DNA from: JAWKZG01 sp041396125
Lineage (GTDB): Bacteria; Pseudomonadota; Gammaproteobacteria; Competibacterales; Competibacteraceae
Length of the DNA: 64,000 nucleotides
Assembly (NCBI GenBank): GCA_041396125.1
Contig: JAWKZG010000009.1
Span: forward strand, 62,001-126,000
Reading direction: 5' to 3'
The notes beneath the pieces were generated by a model. The model did not search any database. It worked only from the letters and a program-made list of their open reading frames with translations, and was not told where the DNA came from. Position numbers and translations under genes: made by a program. Every line of letters begins with the position of its first letter. Positions within the stretch are counted from its first letter, which is position 1. Below are positions 55,692-64,000 of this stretch, piece by piece.

Positions 55692-56720
55692 ATGTCGAAT
55701 CTGCCCCACTCTTTTCGCGATGAGGATCACCTGGAAGATGTAATGAGCGAGCCTTCCAGCGTGTTGTCCGCAGAACTGCAAAATCTGTCCGGCGATATTA
55801 TCGTACTGGGCGTTGGCGGTAAAATGGGGCCTACCCTGGCCCGGCTGGCCAAACGGGCTGCGCCGGATAAACGAGTGGTCGGTGTTGCCCGCTTCAGCGA
55901 TCAGACGGTGCGTGACAAATTACAACGCTGGGGCATCGAATGCGTGCAGGCGGATTTGCTGAACCGGGATGAAATCGCCGCTTTACCGAAGCTGGAAAAT
56001 GTCATTTTCATGGCCGGACGCAAATTTGGTTCCAGCGCGCAGGAAGACCTCACCTGGGCCATGAATACCCTGGTGCCGGCCTATGTCGCCGAGCTTTTTC
56101 GCAACTCCCGCATTGTGAGCTTCTCTACCGGTTGTGTTTATCCGTTTGTACCGGTGCTGCAAGGCGGCGCGACGGAAGAAACCGCGGCCAAACCACCACC
56201 GGGCGATTATGCAAATTCCTGTCTGGGGCGGGAGCGGATGTTCGAGTACGGTTCCCGCCGCTATAACACACCGGGCCGGATCATTCGTCTGAATTATGCC
56301 ATTGATATGCGCTACGGGGTGCTGCGCGATATTGCCCTGAAAGTGCTTAATAATGAGCCGATTGATCTCACCATGGGACACGTCAATGTCATCTGGCAGG
56401 GTGCTGCCAATAGCATGGTGTTACGGGCGCTGGGCCATTGTACGACGCCGACCTCGGCGCTGAATATCAGTGGCCCGGAAACCATCAGTGTACGTGCTCT
56501 GGCGGAGCGTTTTGGACGCTGCTTCGAGCGCCAGCCGGTGTTTATCAACAGCGAGGCAGATACGGCCTGGCTGGTGAACACCGCACGGGCCATGCAATTA
56601 TTCGGTTATCCCGAGGTCAGTCTGGGGCAAATGGTTGACTGGACAGTTGACTGGCTGTTGCACGATCAGCCGGGACTGGATAAACCCACGCATTATGGCA
56701 CCCGTGACGGCGACTATTAA
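55692..56720 (+). CDS. NAD-dependent epimerase/dehydratase
   Basis: 342-residue extended SDR with the dinucleotide motif VLGVGGKMGPTLARLA near residue 38 and FMAGRKFG after it. The usual Tyr-x-x-x-Lys is not evident; DYANSCLGRERMFEYGSRR is at the expected position and carries Tyr but with Arg rather than Lys. GGAG lies 9 nt before the ATG. Divergent from the MetE-like gene. Product probably acts on a sugar or sugar acid. Confidence 0.72.
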   Translation: MSNLPHSFRDEDHLEDVMSEPSSVLSAELQNLSGDIIVLGVGGKMGPTLARLAKRAAPDKRVVGVARFSDQTVRDKLQRWGIECVQADLLNRDEIAALPKLENVIFMAGRKFGSSAQEDLTWAMNTLVPAYVAELFRNSRIVSFSTGCVYPFVPVLQGGATEETAAKPPPGDYANSCLGRERMFEYGSRRYNTPGRIIRLNYAIDMRYGVLRDIALKVLNNEPIDLTMGHVNVIWQGAANSMVLRALGHCTTPTSALNISGPETISVRALAERFGRCFERQPVFINSEADTAWLVNTARAMQLFGYPEVSLGQMVDWTVDWLLHDQPGLDKPTHYGTRDGDY

Positions 56721-56726
56721 ACGGGC

Positions 56727-58669
56727 TTATTGATGCTTGGTGGTTGCTTCCGTAACTGGAGATGCAGGCGATATCCTGACCGGTAAAATCAGGGTAAACA
56801 CGGTACCGGTGCGAGGCGTCGACTCGACCCGAAGTGTTCCCTGCAAGACCTGGTAGACCCATTGATGCACCAGATGCAGACCAAGCCCGATATGACCCCG
56901 GCTGCGCCCGGAACTGACGAAGGGATCAAACAGGGTATCCCGTAAGTCCGGCTCGATACCCTGCCCGTTGTCACTGACCGATAGGATTACGGTATCTGCT
57001 GCCCCGGTGAACACCGCAGTAATCACAATGCTGCCGGGTTGATTGGGTGTGAAGGCGTGATTGAGTGCATTGTCGACCAGATTCTGCAGTACCTGCGACA
57101 GTATGCCGGGATAACCCTGCATTTCGATGCGCTCGGGCAACACGGTTTTAAGCGTTATTGAAGTTTGTTTCAATCTGGGCCGCAGTGAATTTGCCAGATC
57201 ATGAATGGGATCGGCCAGATTAAAATGAACGACCTGCTCCTGGCTGCGATCAATAGCCAGACGTTTAAAGCTGTTGATCAAATCAGCAGCGTGCCGCAGA
57301 TTGCTGGCCGCGAGTTTCAGTCCCTCATCCGTGTACTGCAGGTACCCCTCCAGCTGGCTGCGGGTCATCCCCCGGGTGACGGCGGTAGCGAGATTGGCAA
57401 GTTGTGTCTGCAGGGTGGAAATCGTCATCAAAGCCCCCCCGGTCGGTGTGTTGAGCTCGTGCGCGATACCGGCGACCATCATCCCCAGCGATGAAAGTTT
57501 GCGTGATTCAACCAATTCATCCTGCAGTAGGTGCAAACGTTGATGCGAGTTTGTCAGTTCAGCGTAAGCGCGCTCCAGCAGATCTTTTCATGTTGCAGCG
57601 CCAGCATCAAGCGATGGCGTTCCTGCACGCCCTGACAAAATACCGGATGAGGAGCAACCCCACAGCAAAAATGACGCTGCAAACCAGTATGATCGGTAGT
57701 AACAGCCTGTACCGGAGCTCGTTAATTTGGCCGCTGCGGCTTACGGCCATAACAAACAGATGATCCTCCGCCGTGCCTGCACGGTCAGTGCTCTCATCAT
57801 GGTTAAGGCGGGCAAAGCTGACCAGACGCTGTTGGTACCCTCGCTGCCTGCAAAATGCCGCATGCAAGGCTGCCCATAACGGAGAGGCTGTTTCAGCCAA
57901 GGTCAGCTCCGGCCGACCTAGCTGAAAGCCCCATTCCTGCTGTCGCTCGGGATGTAACAGCCAGTAGCCGCTCGGATCAAGTAATTCAACGTGTGTGTTG
58001 TTATCGGCAAGTGCTCGCAGGCGTTCAAAAAAAGGCTCTAAATTAAAATTGATTATGAGCACACCCGGCTGCAGGCCGTCCTCTTCACCGGTCAGGATGG
58101 TGGCACGCAAGGTCGGCTGGAAAGGTGTCACGACACGACCTTGTTCAACATTGAGATCAATTGGAGAGGTATACACCCTATCAGCCGGGGTGCGCAGTGC
58201 CTGCTGAAAATAATAATACGTGGCTTTGTTTTGCAGCGCGTCCTGACTGACTATCTGAGCGTGTCCGTTCCGATGTTGACCCGCACCCGTTCGTTACCCT
58301 TGCGATCCAGCCAGCGTAGTTGGGAAATCACCGGCGATGCCTGGGAAAAGCGTATGAAATCTTCGCCCAGTTGGGTTAATTGTGGCGGCTGATCAGCTGC
58401 AGGGCACGCTGGACTCTCAGGCTGTTTTTGAGCACATGGGTTAAGTTTCGAATATGGCCGAGTTCGCGGCTGATGCTGGCGATGGTCTGACTGACCAGCT
58501 CAGCCTGGCGGGTTTCCAGCGGTGCCAGTTGCAGACGCAGCAGCTCCCGGTAAGCAAAACTGCCGCCCAGCAGAATGATCAGCAGGAGCACGCTTAACAT
58601 CATGACAACCGGCTTCAGCCATGGATAGCGTTTTAAGCTGCCGATAGCTTGTCTGAGCCAGTCCGGCAT
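56727..58669 (-). CDS. Membrane sensor histidine kinase, frameshifted
   Basis: Frame-restored ~647-residue kinase. N-terminal helix (VVMMLSVLLLIILLGGSFAY), a periplasmic Cache-like sensor (LRWLDRKGNERVRVN, TILTGEEDGLQPGVL, LLDPSGYWLLHPERQ), a second helix (ILVCSVIFAVGLLLIRYFV), then HisKA (GIAHELNTP, phospho-His) and HATPase (LSVDNGQGI-type VSDNGQGIEP, GHIGLGLHLVHQW). The frame breaks at three points: near 58376-58390, at 57622-57623 and at 57585-57588. Each is a short run where one base appears missing. Confidence 0.72.
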
Positions 58670-58719
58670 CCCTGCTACACTCTCTCATTCAAGTTGATGG
58701 CCCGCCAGCTTGATGTTTA

Positions 58720-60939
58720 TCAGGAACGATCCTGAGCCCATCGTAGAGCCGCCGCCAGCGGCATGGGAGGGGAAAACAGATACCCCTGGCCGATCTCACA
58801 GCCCATCGCCAGCAATTTAGTGCGCTGGAACTCGGTTTCGATGCCTTCGGCGACAATCGTGAAATTAAACAGGGTTCCGAGTCGCAGAATCATTTCCACA
58901 ACATGTTCATCGCTAGCTGAGGGTTCCAGGCGACTCACGAAGGAACGGTCAATCTTCAGCGAACTGGCCGGCAGATCGGTGAGGTGGGCCAGGGAAGAAT
59001 AGCCCGTACCGAAGTCATCAATACTGACCTCCATGCCCAGCTCGACCAGTTTACGCAAATACGGCGCGATACTGGTGTATTCCCGCATTGCCTGCGTTTC
59101 TGTAATTTCCAGCTCCAGTTGGTGCGGCTCGATATCGGCCTCCCGGATCAAATGCAGCAGGGCCGAGAAATAGTCAGGGCGCAGCAGTTCGAAGCTGGAG
59201 ACGTTGAAGGCGACAGGGACATTGATCCCGGCAGCTTGCAAGGTATGAATCGCATCACAGGTTTGTTGCAGAATCAATTGATCCAGCTTGACGATCAGAC
59301 CGGACGTCTCGGCCAGGGGAATAAACTGGCTGGGCGGGATCATCTGACCGTTGGCTTTTTGCCAGCGTGCCAGCGCTTCAAAACCAACCAGCTTGCCATC
59401 TGCAAGGCACACTTTAGGCTGTAATTCCACATACAATTTTTTCTGTGTTACAGCACTGCGCAGTTCGCTCAGCAGTGAATAACGGTTTGCTATCTCATGC
59501 TCAAGCCGGGTGTCGTAGAGGGTGTAGTGCTGCTTTTTGTGGCGTGCGGTCTCAATCATGCTTTCCGCCAGGCGCAGAATCTGCTCCGCCTGCAAATTGG
59601 CAAGGCTTTGCAGGTTAACGACAGCAACGGTCGCCGAGATGCTGTGTTCACCGTCTGCAATCTGCAGCGGCTGATTGAGAAAGTGTTCAAAGAACAGGTT
59701 ATCAAGCGGTTTGTCATCGCCGACCAGAATGGCCAGGGCGTCCCGATCAATACGTGCGATCAACGCGTTTTCGGTCAGCGCTGCCCGCAGCTGTTCATGC
59801 AGACGGATCAGCAGCTGATTACAGAAGGTTTCTCCAAAAGTAATGCCAATAGCCGTAAAGTCATCAATATCGAGCACGGCCAGCCGGGTTGATTGATGGT
59901 CATGGGTGGTCAGATTATCCAGTTCGCGCAACAGCCAGTTGCGATTGTGAATGCCCAGCAGCGGATCGCTGTAGGCGAGCTCGGTCAAACGATTATAAAG
60001 TGCGACATTGGCAAAAGCTGAGCTGACATGCTCGCTGAAAACCTGCAATAAATTGATTTCAGCCGGTGCCAGAGGTCGCTGGACTTTAACCAGTGTGAGG
60101 TACTCGCGTTTATCGATATCGCTGCTGCTGAAGTAAAACAGGGAATAGCCATCCAGAAATAGATGCTGACGTTTGTACGCCACCTGCTGAAAAGTGTCGA
60201 GCAGTTCTGCCGGTTCGATAGCGCTGACGGGTTGCCCGGTCAGCGCGCGGAATGACCCGCTGGCTGCGATGATGATAGCATCATTGATTGGCGTATCCGG
60301 GCTGCGCGGCGTGCAGATAATGCCACCCTCATCAACGCCGATGATGCGTCCGATTTCCTCCAGCACCGAATGCACAAAGCTGGAGAAATCCCGCTTTGAG
60401 CTGATGGTCTGGCTGGCGTCAATGACCATCTGCAGGCCCTGCCGGGCGCGCTTGAGCTGGTTAATATGCTCCCAGGTGCGCAGATTGCTGGTGATGATAG
60501 TCGCCAGGTGCTCATCCGTCAGTTCTGACTTACACCAGTAGTCATCAATATCGTAGCGCTTCATGACACCTTCGCGCGGTGCCAGACCGGGCTGCCCGGT
60601 CAGCAGAATAATACGCACGGTGGCATTGCCCAGCACTTCCCGAATTGTCCCGATAAGCCGCAGTCCGGCGTCATCATTCTCCATGACGACATCCAGCAGG
60701 ATGAGGCTGATGTCCGGATTTTCCGCGATAACCGTAGCCGCGTCACGGGCGGATTGAGTGGTCAGCAGTTGAATGGAGCGTCCCTGTACCTGCAGTGAGC
60801 GAATGGCAAACTGCAGCGCGAGCTGGTAGCCCGCATCATCTTCGACGCTCAATACTTTCCATGTTGTTATATCAGCAGTAACGGACGATGTTGCCTCCGG
60901 CTTGAAATTGAACAACAGCTCCTCTCTGGATTCCTTCAT
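58720..60939 (-). CDS. Response regulator with DUF3369, degenerate GGDEF and EAL domains
   Basis: 739 residues. REC domain (VLSVEDDAGYQL, LILLDVVMENDDAG) at ~30-155, a GAF-like DUF3369 region (~170-330), a GGDEF domain in which the active-site motif is lost (IARIDRDALAILVGDD), and an EAL domain with EAL at 521-523 (GFEALARWQ), then ELEITETQA, IDDFGTGYSS and IVAEGIETE. It should act as a phosphorylation-controlled c-di-GMP phosphodiesterase. It follows the frameshifted kinase by 50 bp on the same strand, a likely pair. ATG 60939 chosen over 61041, whose codons do not look like REC. Confidence 0.85.
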   Translation of the reverse strand: MKESREELLFNFKPEATSSVTADITTWKVLSVEDDAGYQLALQFAIRSLQVQGRSIQLLTTQSARDAATVIAENPDISLILLDVVMENDDAGLRLIGTIREVLGNATVRIILLTGQPGLAPREGVMKRYDIDDYWCKSELTDEHLATIITSNLRTWEHINQLKRARQGLQMVIDASQTISSKRDFSSFVHSVLEEIGRIIGVDEGGIICTPRSPDTPINDAIIIAASGSFRALTGQPVSAIEPAELLDTFQQVAYKRQHLFLDGYSLFYFSSSDIDKREYLTLVKVQRPLAPAEINLLQVFSEHVSSAFANVALYNRLTELAYSDPLLGIHNRNWLLRELDNLTTHDHQSTRLAVLDIDDFTAIGITFGETFCNQLLIRLHEQLRAALTENALIARIDRDALAILVGDDKPLDNLFFEHFLNQPLQIADGEHSISATVAVVNLQSLANLQAEQILRLAESMIETARHKKQHYTLYDTRLEHEIANRYSLLSELRSAVTQKKLYVELQPKVCLADGKLVGFEALARWQKANGQMIPPSQFIPLAETSGLIVKLDQLILQQTCDAIHTLQAAGINVPVAFNVSSFELLRPDYFSALLHLIREADIEPHQLELEITETQAMREYTSIAPYLRKLVELGMEVSIDDFGTGYSSLAHLTDLPASSLKIDRSFVSRLEPSASDEHVVEMILRLGTLFNFTIVAEGIETEFQRTKLLAMGCEIGQGYLFSPPMPLAAALRWAQDRS

Positions 60940-61060
60940 AAGGCATGTTTCCGCAATAACTGATAATCGATAATTGATAAAAACGGGTGAATTAAGCAGG
61001 GCAAGCATCGTGCAGGGATGGCGGTCACCCTGCACATACAACAGCCTGTCTATAAACTGC

Positions 61061-62450
61061 TTAGTGTTTAAACTGGGATGCCGCTGACTTGGGCTGACGC
61101 GCCACCGGGTTTTGCAAAACGCTTACAGCATGGCGCAAATCATCCAGCAGCATGTTTGCCATGTCCTGGCTGAAACCTTCCCGCACTACAATGCGCAATA
61201 CCGCGACGTCTTCCGCATGTTCCGGCATGGTATACGCTGGCACCTGCCAGCCTGATTCGCGCAGTTTGTCGGACACATCAAACACGCTGTACGGCAATGT
61301 CATCGTGTCTTTCAACTTGAACGCAAACACCGGTATAGTGCTGCCGTCGCTGACCAGTTCAAAAGGCCCCAGCTGTGCAATCTCGCTCGCCAGACCGGTA
61401 GCAATATCGCGCAAGGTGGTCATGATCTGGGTATAACCGGCCCGACCCAGCCGCAAAAATTATAATATTGCCCCACGACCTGGTTGCCGGGGCGGGAAAA
61501 TTCAGGGTGAAGGTGGGCATATCCCCACCCAGATAATTCACGTGAAACACCAGATCTTCCGGCAGGTCCTCGTGATGACGCCACACCACCCAGCCGATGC
61601 CCGGATATACCAAACCGTATTTATGCCCTGAAACATTGATGGATTTGACCAGAGGCAGGCGAAAATCCCATTTCAGCTCCGGCTGCAAAAACGGCGCAAC
61701 GAAACCACCGCTGGCAGCATCGACATGCATGGGAATCTGCCAGCCGGTCTTGGCATTTTGTTGCACCATAGCGTCGTGAATAGCTTCGATAGGTTCGTAT
61801 TCGCCGGTAAACGTGGTGCCGAGAATAGCCACCACACCGATGGTGTTTTCATCGGTGGCCTGCAGTACCTCATCCGGGGTGATGATATAACGCCCTTTTT
61901 CCATCGGCAGATAGCGCGGCTCGACCTCCCAGTAGCGGCAGAATTTTTCCCACACGACCTGGACATTGGCGCCCAGAACCAGATTGGGTTTTTCGGTGGA
62001 TTTGCCCTCAGCGCGACGCCGGTCACGCCAGTTCCATTTCAAGGCCATCCCGGCCAGCATCACGGCTTCACTGGAACCGATCGCTGAAGCACCGACGCCC
62101 TGATCCGGTGCATGGAACAGATTCGACACAATATTGACGCAGCGCGCCTCGATAGCCGCCGTTTGCGGGTACTCGTCTTTATCGATCATGTTCTTGTCGA
62201 AAGACTCCGCCATCAGCTTCTCGGCCTGCGGTTCCATCCAGGTGGTCACGAAAGTTGCCATATTCAACCGGGCATTGCCATCCAGCATCAGTTCATCATG
62301 AATGATGTTATAGGCACTGTCCGGCTCCATTTCATGGTCTGGCAGCTCATATTTGGGAATTGGCCGGGTCATCACGCGGCGTCCATAAGCGGGAGTCAGC
62401 AGCGTATCCATTTCGTTCAGGGAATCAAGATCCTGTTTTTTTATAACCAT
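61061..62450 (-). CDS. gadB: Glutamate decarboxylase, frameshifted
   Basis: PLP glutamate decarboxylase, frame-restored ~462 residues. PLP lysine Lys277 in SGHKYG, with DAASGGFVAPF before it and the substrate-site SSEAVMLAGMALKW. Two single-base losses (A4 at 61497-61500 and A5 at 61455-61459 on plus) break the frame after TFTLNF; corrected, it runs RPGNQVVGQYYNFLRLGRAGY to the end at 61061. AGGAGA lies 8 nt before ATG 62450. Turns glutamate to GABA, typical of acid resistance. The C-terminus lacks the E. coli-type pH-regulatory tail in obvious form. Confidence 0.82.
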
Positions 62451-62469
62451 AAGGGTGTTCTCCTGGTGT

Positions 62470-63366
62470 TCAGGGTACCGCAGACGTTTGCTTGCGGGAT
62501 GGAGCAAGAGACATGCCGGGTGGTAGGGTGGCACCGAACAGTTCCGGAATCATCAGATAGCTTGCAACGAAAAAGCACAGTGCACCGGCAAGCGTGCAGA
62601 TATTGGCGCCCCAGCTCCAGTCAGGGTATCCCGTGGCGGGCAGAAAAAAGCTGAATCCGGCAGCCAGCAGGAAGGCGATGGAACCCAGCAGGTTGATCTG
62701 CACCAGCCACCAGCTGAGTTGACGCGGCTGATAGGACCAGAACTTCTGCGAAACCTCTATGACCGCCAGATAACTGGCTGCCAGAAAGCATAGACTGCCG
62801 ATAATATCGGGCGTCCATATCAGGATATTCTCGGTTTCCCAGGTAAGCCCCGTGAGCATGCTGTCAGCCGTATTGAGATTAAACAGCAAAGTACCGATAA
62901 ACTGTACCAGGCTGGCATTGTAGCCTGCATTATGCGGCTTCCAGGCAAACCAGCGCCAAGGCTGTTGTTGCCTGGATGCAGACGCGAAATCCGCCACATC
63001 GCCATTAATAGCCTCCAGCAACTGCAAGCCTGCCGCACTGGTAAAAAAGATTGAGCCGATCAGAAACACTATGTTGATAGCGGTAGTGTTGGCCAGTGCC
63101 AGTACTGAAAATTGCGGCCAGTTCGAGGCAAAACTACCCGCCAGAAAACAGGCCGAACCGCAAATAAACAAGACTGCAATCCACCAGGCCAAGCGCTGCG
63201 GTGCCCACAGACGCAGCCAGGGGTTGGGGCCAACAGGCGTTGCCATGAACGCACCATCCGGCTCGATTTGCAGCGGCGGCAGTCCTTTGCGATGCCAGCG
63301 CGAGTGGGCAACCCATTGCTGTCCATCCGCCAACTGCCGGGTCACCCGGAAAATGAAATACTGCAT
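62470..63366 (-). CDS. YrhK-like integral membrane protein
   Basis: 298 residues with about six to seven membrane helices and no motif beyond a YrhK-like region (FLAGSFASNWPQF; FIGTLLFNLNT; LCFLAASYLAVIEV). Function unknown. ATG 63366 overlaps the preceding cls stop (TGATG), and gadB follows after 19 bp, so the three genes look like an operon. Confidence 0.6.
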   Translation of the reverse strand: MQYFIFRVTRQLADGQQWVAHSRWHRKGLPPLQIEPDGAFMATPVGPNPWLRLWAPQRLAWWIAVLFICGSACFLAGSFASNWPQFSVLALANTTAINIVFLIGSIFFTSAAGLQLLEAINGDVADFASASRQQQPWRWFAWKPHNAGYNASLVQFIGTLLFNLNTADSMLTGLTWETENILIWTPDIIGSLCFLAASYLAVIEVSQKFWSYQPRQLSWWLVQINLLGSIAFLLAAGFSFFLPATGYPDWSWGANICTLAGALCFFVASYLMIPELFGATLPPGMSLAPSRKQTSAVP

Positions 63367-64000
63367 CACAGTACCGGACCGAGCATGGCTATAGCGTTAT
63401 TCCAGAGCCGCCGCTGCCAGCTCCAGCCTGCCACCATGGCACGGCTTACCGGCCTTGCTTGCGCGATATAGGTTTGCTGCCGCTGGCGCATCGCCGCTGT
63501 CAGTGGCCGGTCATAAAACAAAATATTGTTCTCATAATTCAACTCGAAGCTGCGTCGGTCCAGATTTGCCGAACCGATCAGTGTCAGTTCCCCATCCAGG
63601 GTCAGGGATTTGGTATGCAGGAGTCCGCCCTGATATTCAAAAATGTGGACACCGGCGGCGAGCACTTCATCGTAATAACTTCGGCTGGCAGCCGCGACAA
63701 TCCAGGAATCATTGCGCGCCGGGACTATCAGCGTGGTGTTGACGCCGCGCCGGGCGCTCGCGCATAACCCGGCCTGCATCGGCTCGTCGGGGACATAATA
63801 CGGTGTTGAGATGAGCAATTCGTGCCGCGCACTGTACATCAGCGACTCAAACAATTCCGGCATGGCGGAGTAGCGCACGGTCGGGCCGGTACCGATCACC
63901 TGTGCAGGTATACCGGAGCGGGTTGAGTGAAGGGCTGACGGCTCGGCCGGTGTCAGCAGCGGGCTAAGATCCTCGTCCACTTCGGTCATCCAGTCGCTGG
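63366..64000 (-). CDS. Cardiolipin synthase / phospholipase D family, partial (5' end outside window)
   Basis: C-terminal ~210 residues of a cardiolipin synthase-like enzyme. The second HKD motif is HTKSLTLDGELTLIGSANLD, with STPYYVPDEPM upstream and RSFELNYENNILF after it, as in Cls. The first HKD motif and membrane part lie beyond 64000. It would join phosphatidylglycerol molecules into cardiolipin. Confidence 0.82.
   Translation of the reverse strand, partial: SDWMTEVDEDLSPLLTPAEPSALHSTRSGIPAQVIGTGPTVRYSAMPELFESLMYSARHELLISTPYYVPDEPMQAGLCASARRGVNTTLIVPARNDSWIVAAASRSYYDEVLAAGVHIFEYQGGLLHTKSLTLDGELTLIGSANLDRRSFELNYENNILFYDRPLTAAMRQRQQTYIAQARPVSRAMVAGWSWQRRLWNNAIAMLGPVL

Overview
The window looks like a chromosomal segment of a proteobacterium, most likely a gammaproteobacterium. 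The grounds are moderate-to-high GC, TRAP (DctPQM) and tripartite tricarboxylate (TctABC) transporters, GGDEF/EAL and hybrid-kinase signalling proteins, an acdS/acdR pair of Pseudomonas type, and abundant dispersed dyads of the ATTCCCGC...GCGGGAAT kind. I cannot name the genus from sequence alone. No rRNA, tRNA, phage or plasmid backbone is visible.

Layout: 0-5.9 kb holds an astacin-type metalloprotease, a bacterial XPB-type helicase with its partner protein, and an atypical SDR. From 6 to 16 kb, all on the minus strand, lies a complete type III-A CRISPR-Cas operon: cas6, a CARF protein of the NE0113 family, cas10/csm1, csm2, csm3, csm4, csm5, csx16 (probable ring nuclease) and a csx2/TM1812 CARF-HEPN ribonuclease. 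From 16 to 18.3 kb, arrays of a dRS3/REP-like dyad bracket a small GIY-YIG nuclease gene and a VWA-domain gene. From 18.33 to 20.16 kb is a CRISPR array of 26 repeats. From 20.25 to 22.6 kb is an unusual doubled adaptation module: cas2, catalytically complete cas1, a shortened cas1 paralogue without its active site, and a second cas2. From 23 to 32.9 kb come an SDR, a Tat-exported flavin amine oxidase, acdS with its divergent Lrp-type regulator, and a UxaA/SuyAB-like lyase with a TctABC transporter and a GntR regulator. From 33 to 38 kb are a hybrid sensor kinase and a diguanylate cyclase. From 38.5 to 41.7 kb is a TRAP transporter with paired LacI-type operators. From 41.7 to 56.7 kb are catabolic genes: a CE6-like esterase, a TIM-barrel isomerase, an enolase-superfamily enzyme, a NitT/TauT-type ABC importer, a DapA-like aldolase, an OYE-type oxidoreductase, a second and damaged tctABC, a MetE-like protein and an epimerase. 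From 56.7 to 64 kb are a sensor kinase, a REC-EAL protein, glutamate decarboxylase, a YrhK-like membrane protein and a partial cardiolipin synthase.

How the CRISPR parts fit: the minus-strand order cas2-cas1-cas1'-cas2'-leader-array, and the fact that most spacers read as protein-coding or Shine-Dalgarno-plus-ATG sequence on the plus strand, both imply that crRNAs are made from the minus strand and are antisense to target mRNA. That is what an RNA-targeting Csm complex needs. Cas10 (HD and GGDD intact) would make cyclic oligoadenylate, which would activate the CARF proteins and be removed by Csx16.

A caution runs through the window. At least eight genes are broken by single-base changes, nearly all in homopolymer runs, and the downstream reading frame is intact and correctly coupled to the next gene. 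Uncorrected homopolymer sequencing errors are the simplest explanation for most of these (cas1, the enolase-family gene, gad, the kinase at 56.7 kb). The tctB/tctC copies at 52-53.6 kb are more heavily damaged and may be real pseudogenes.
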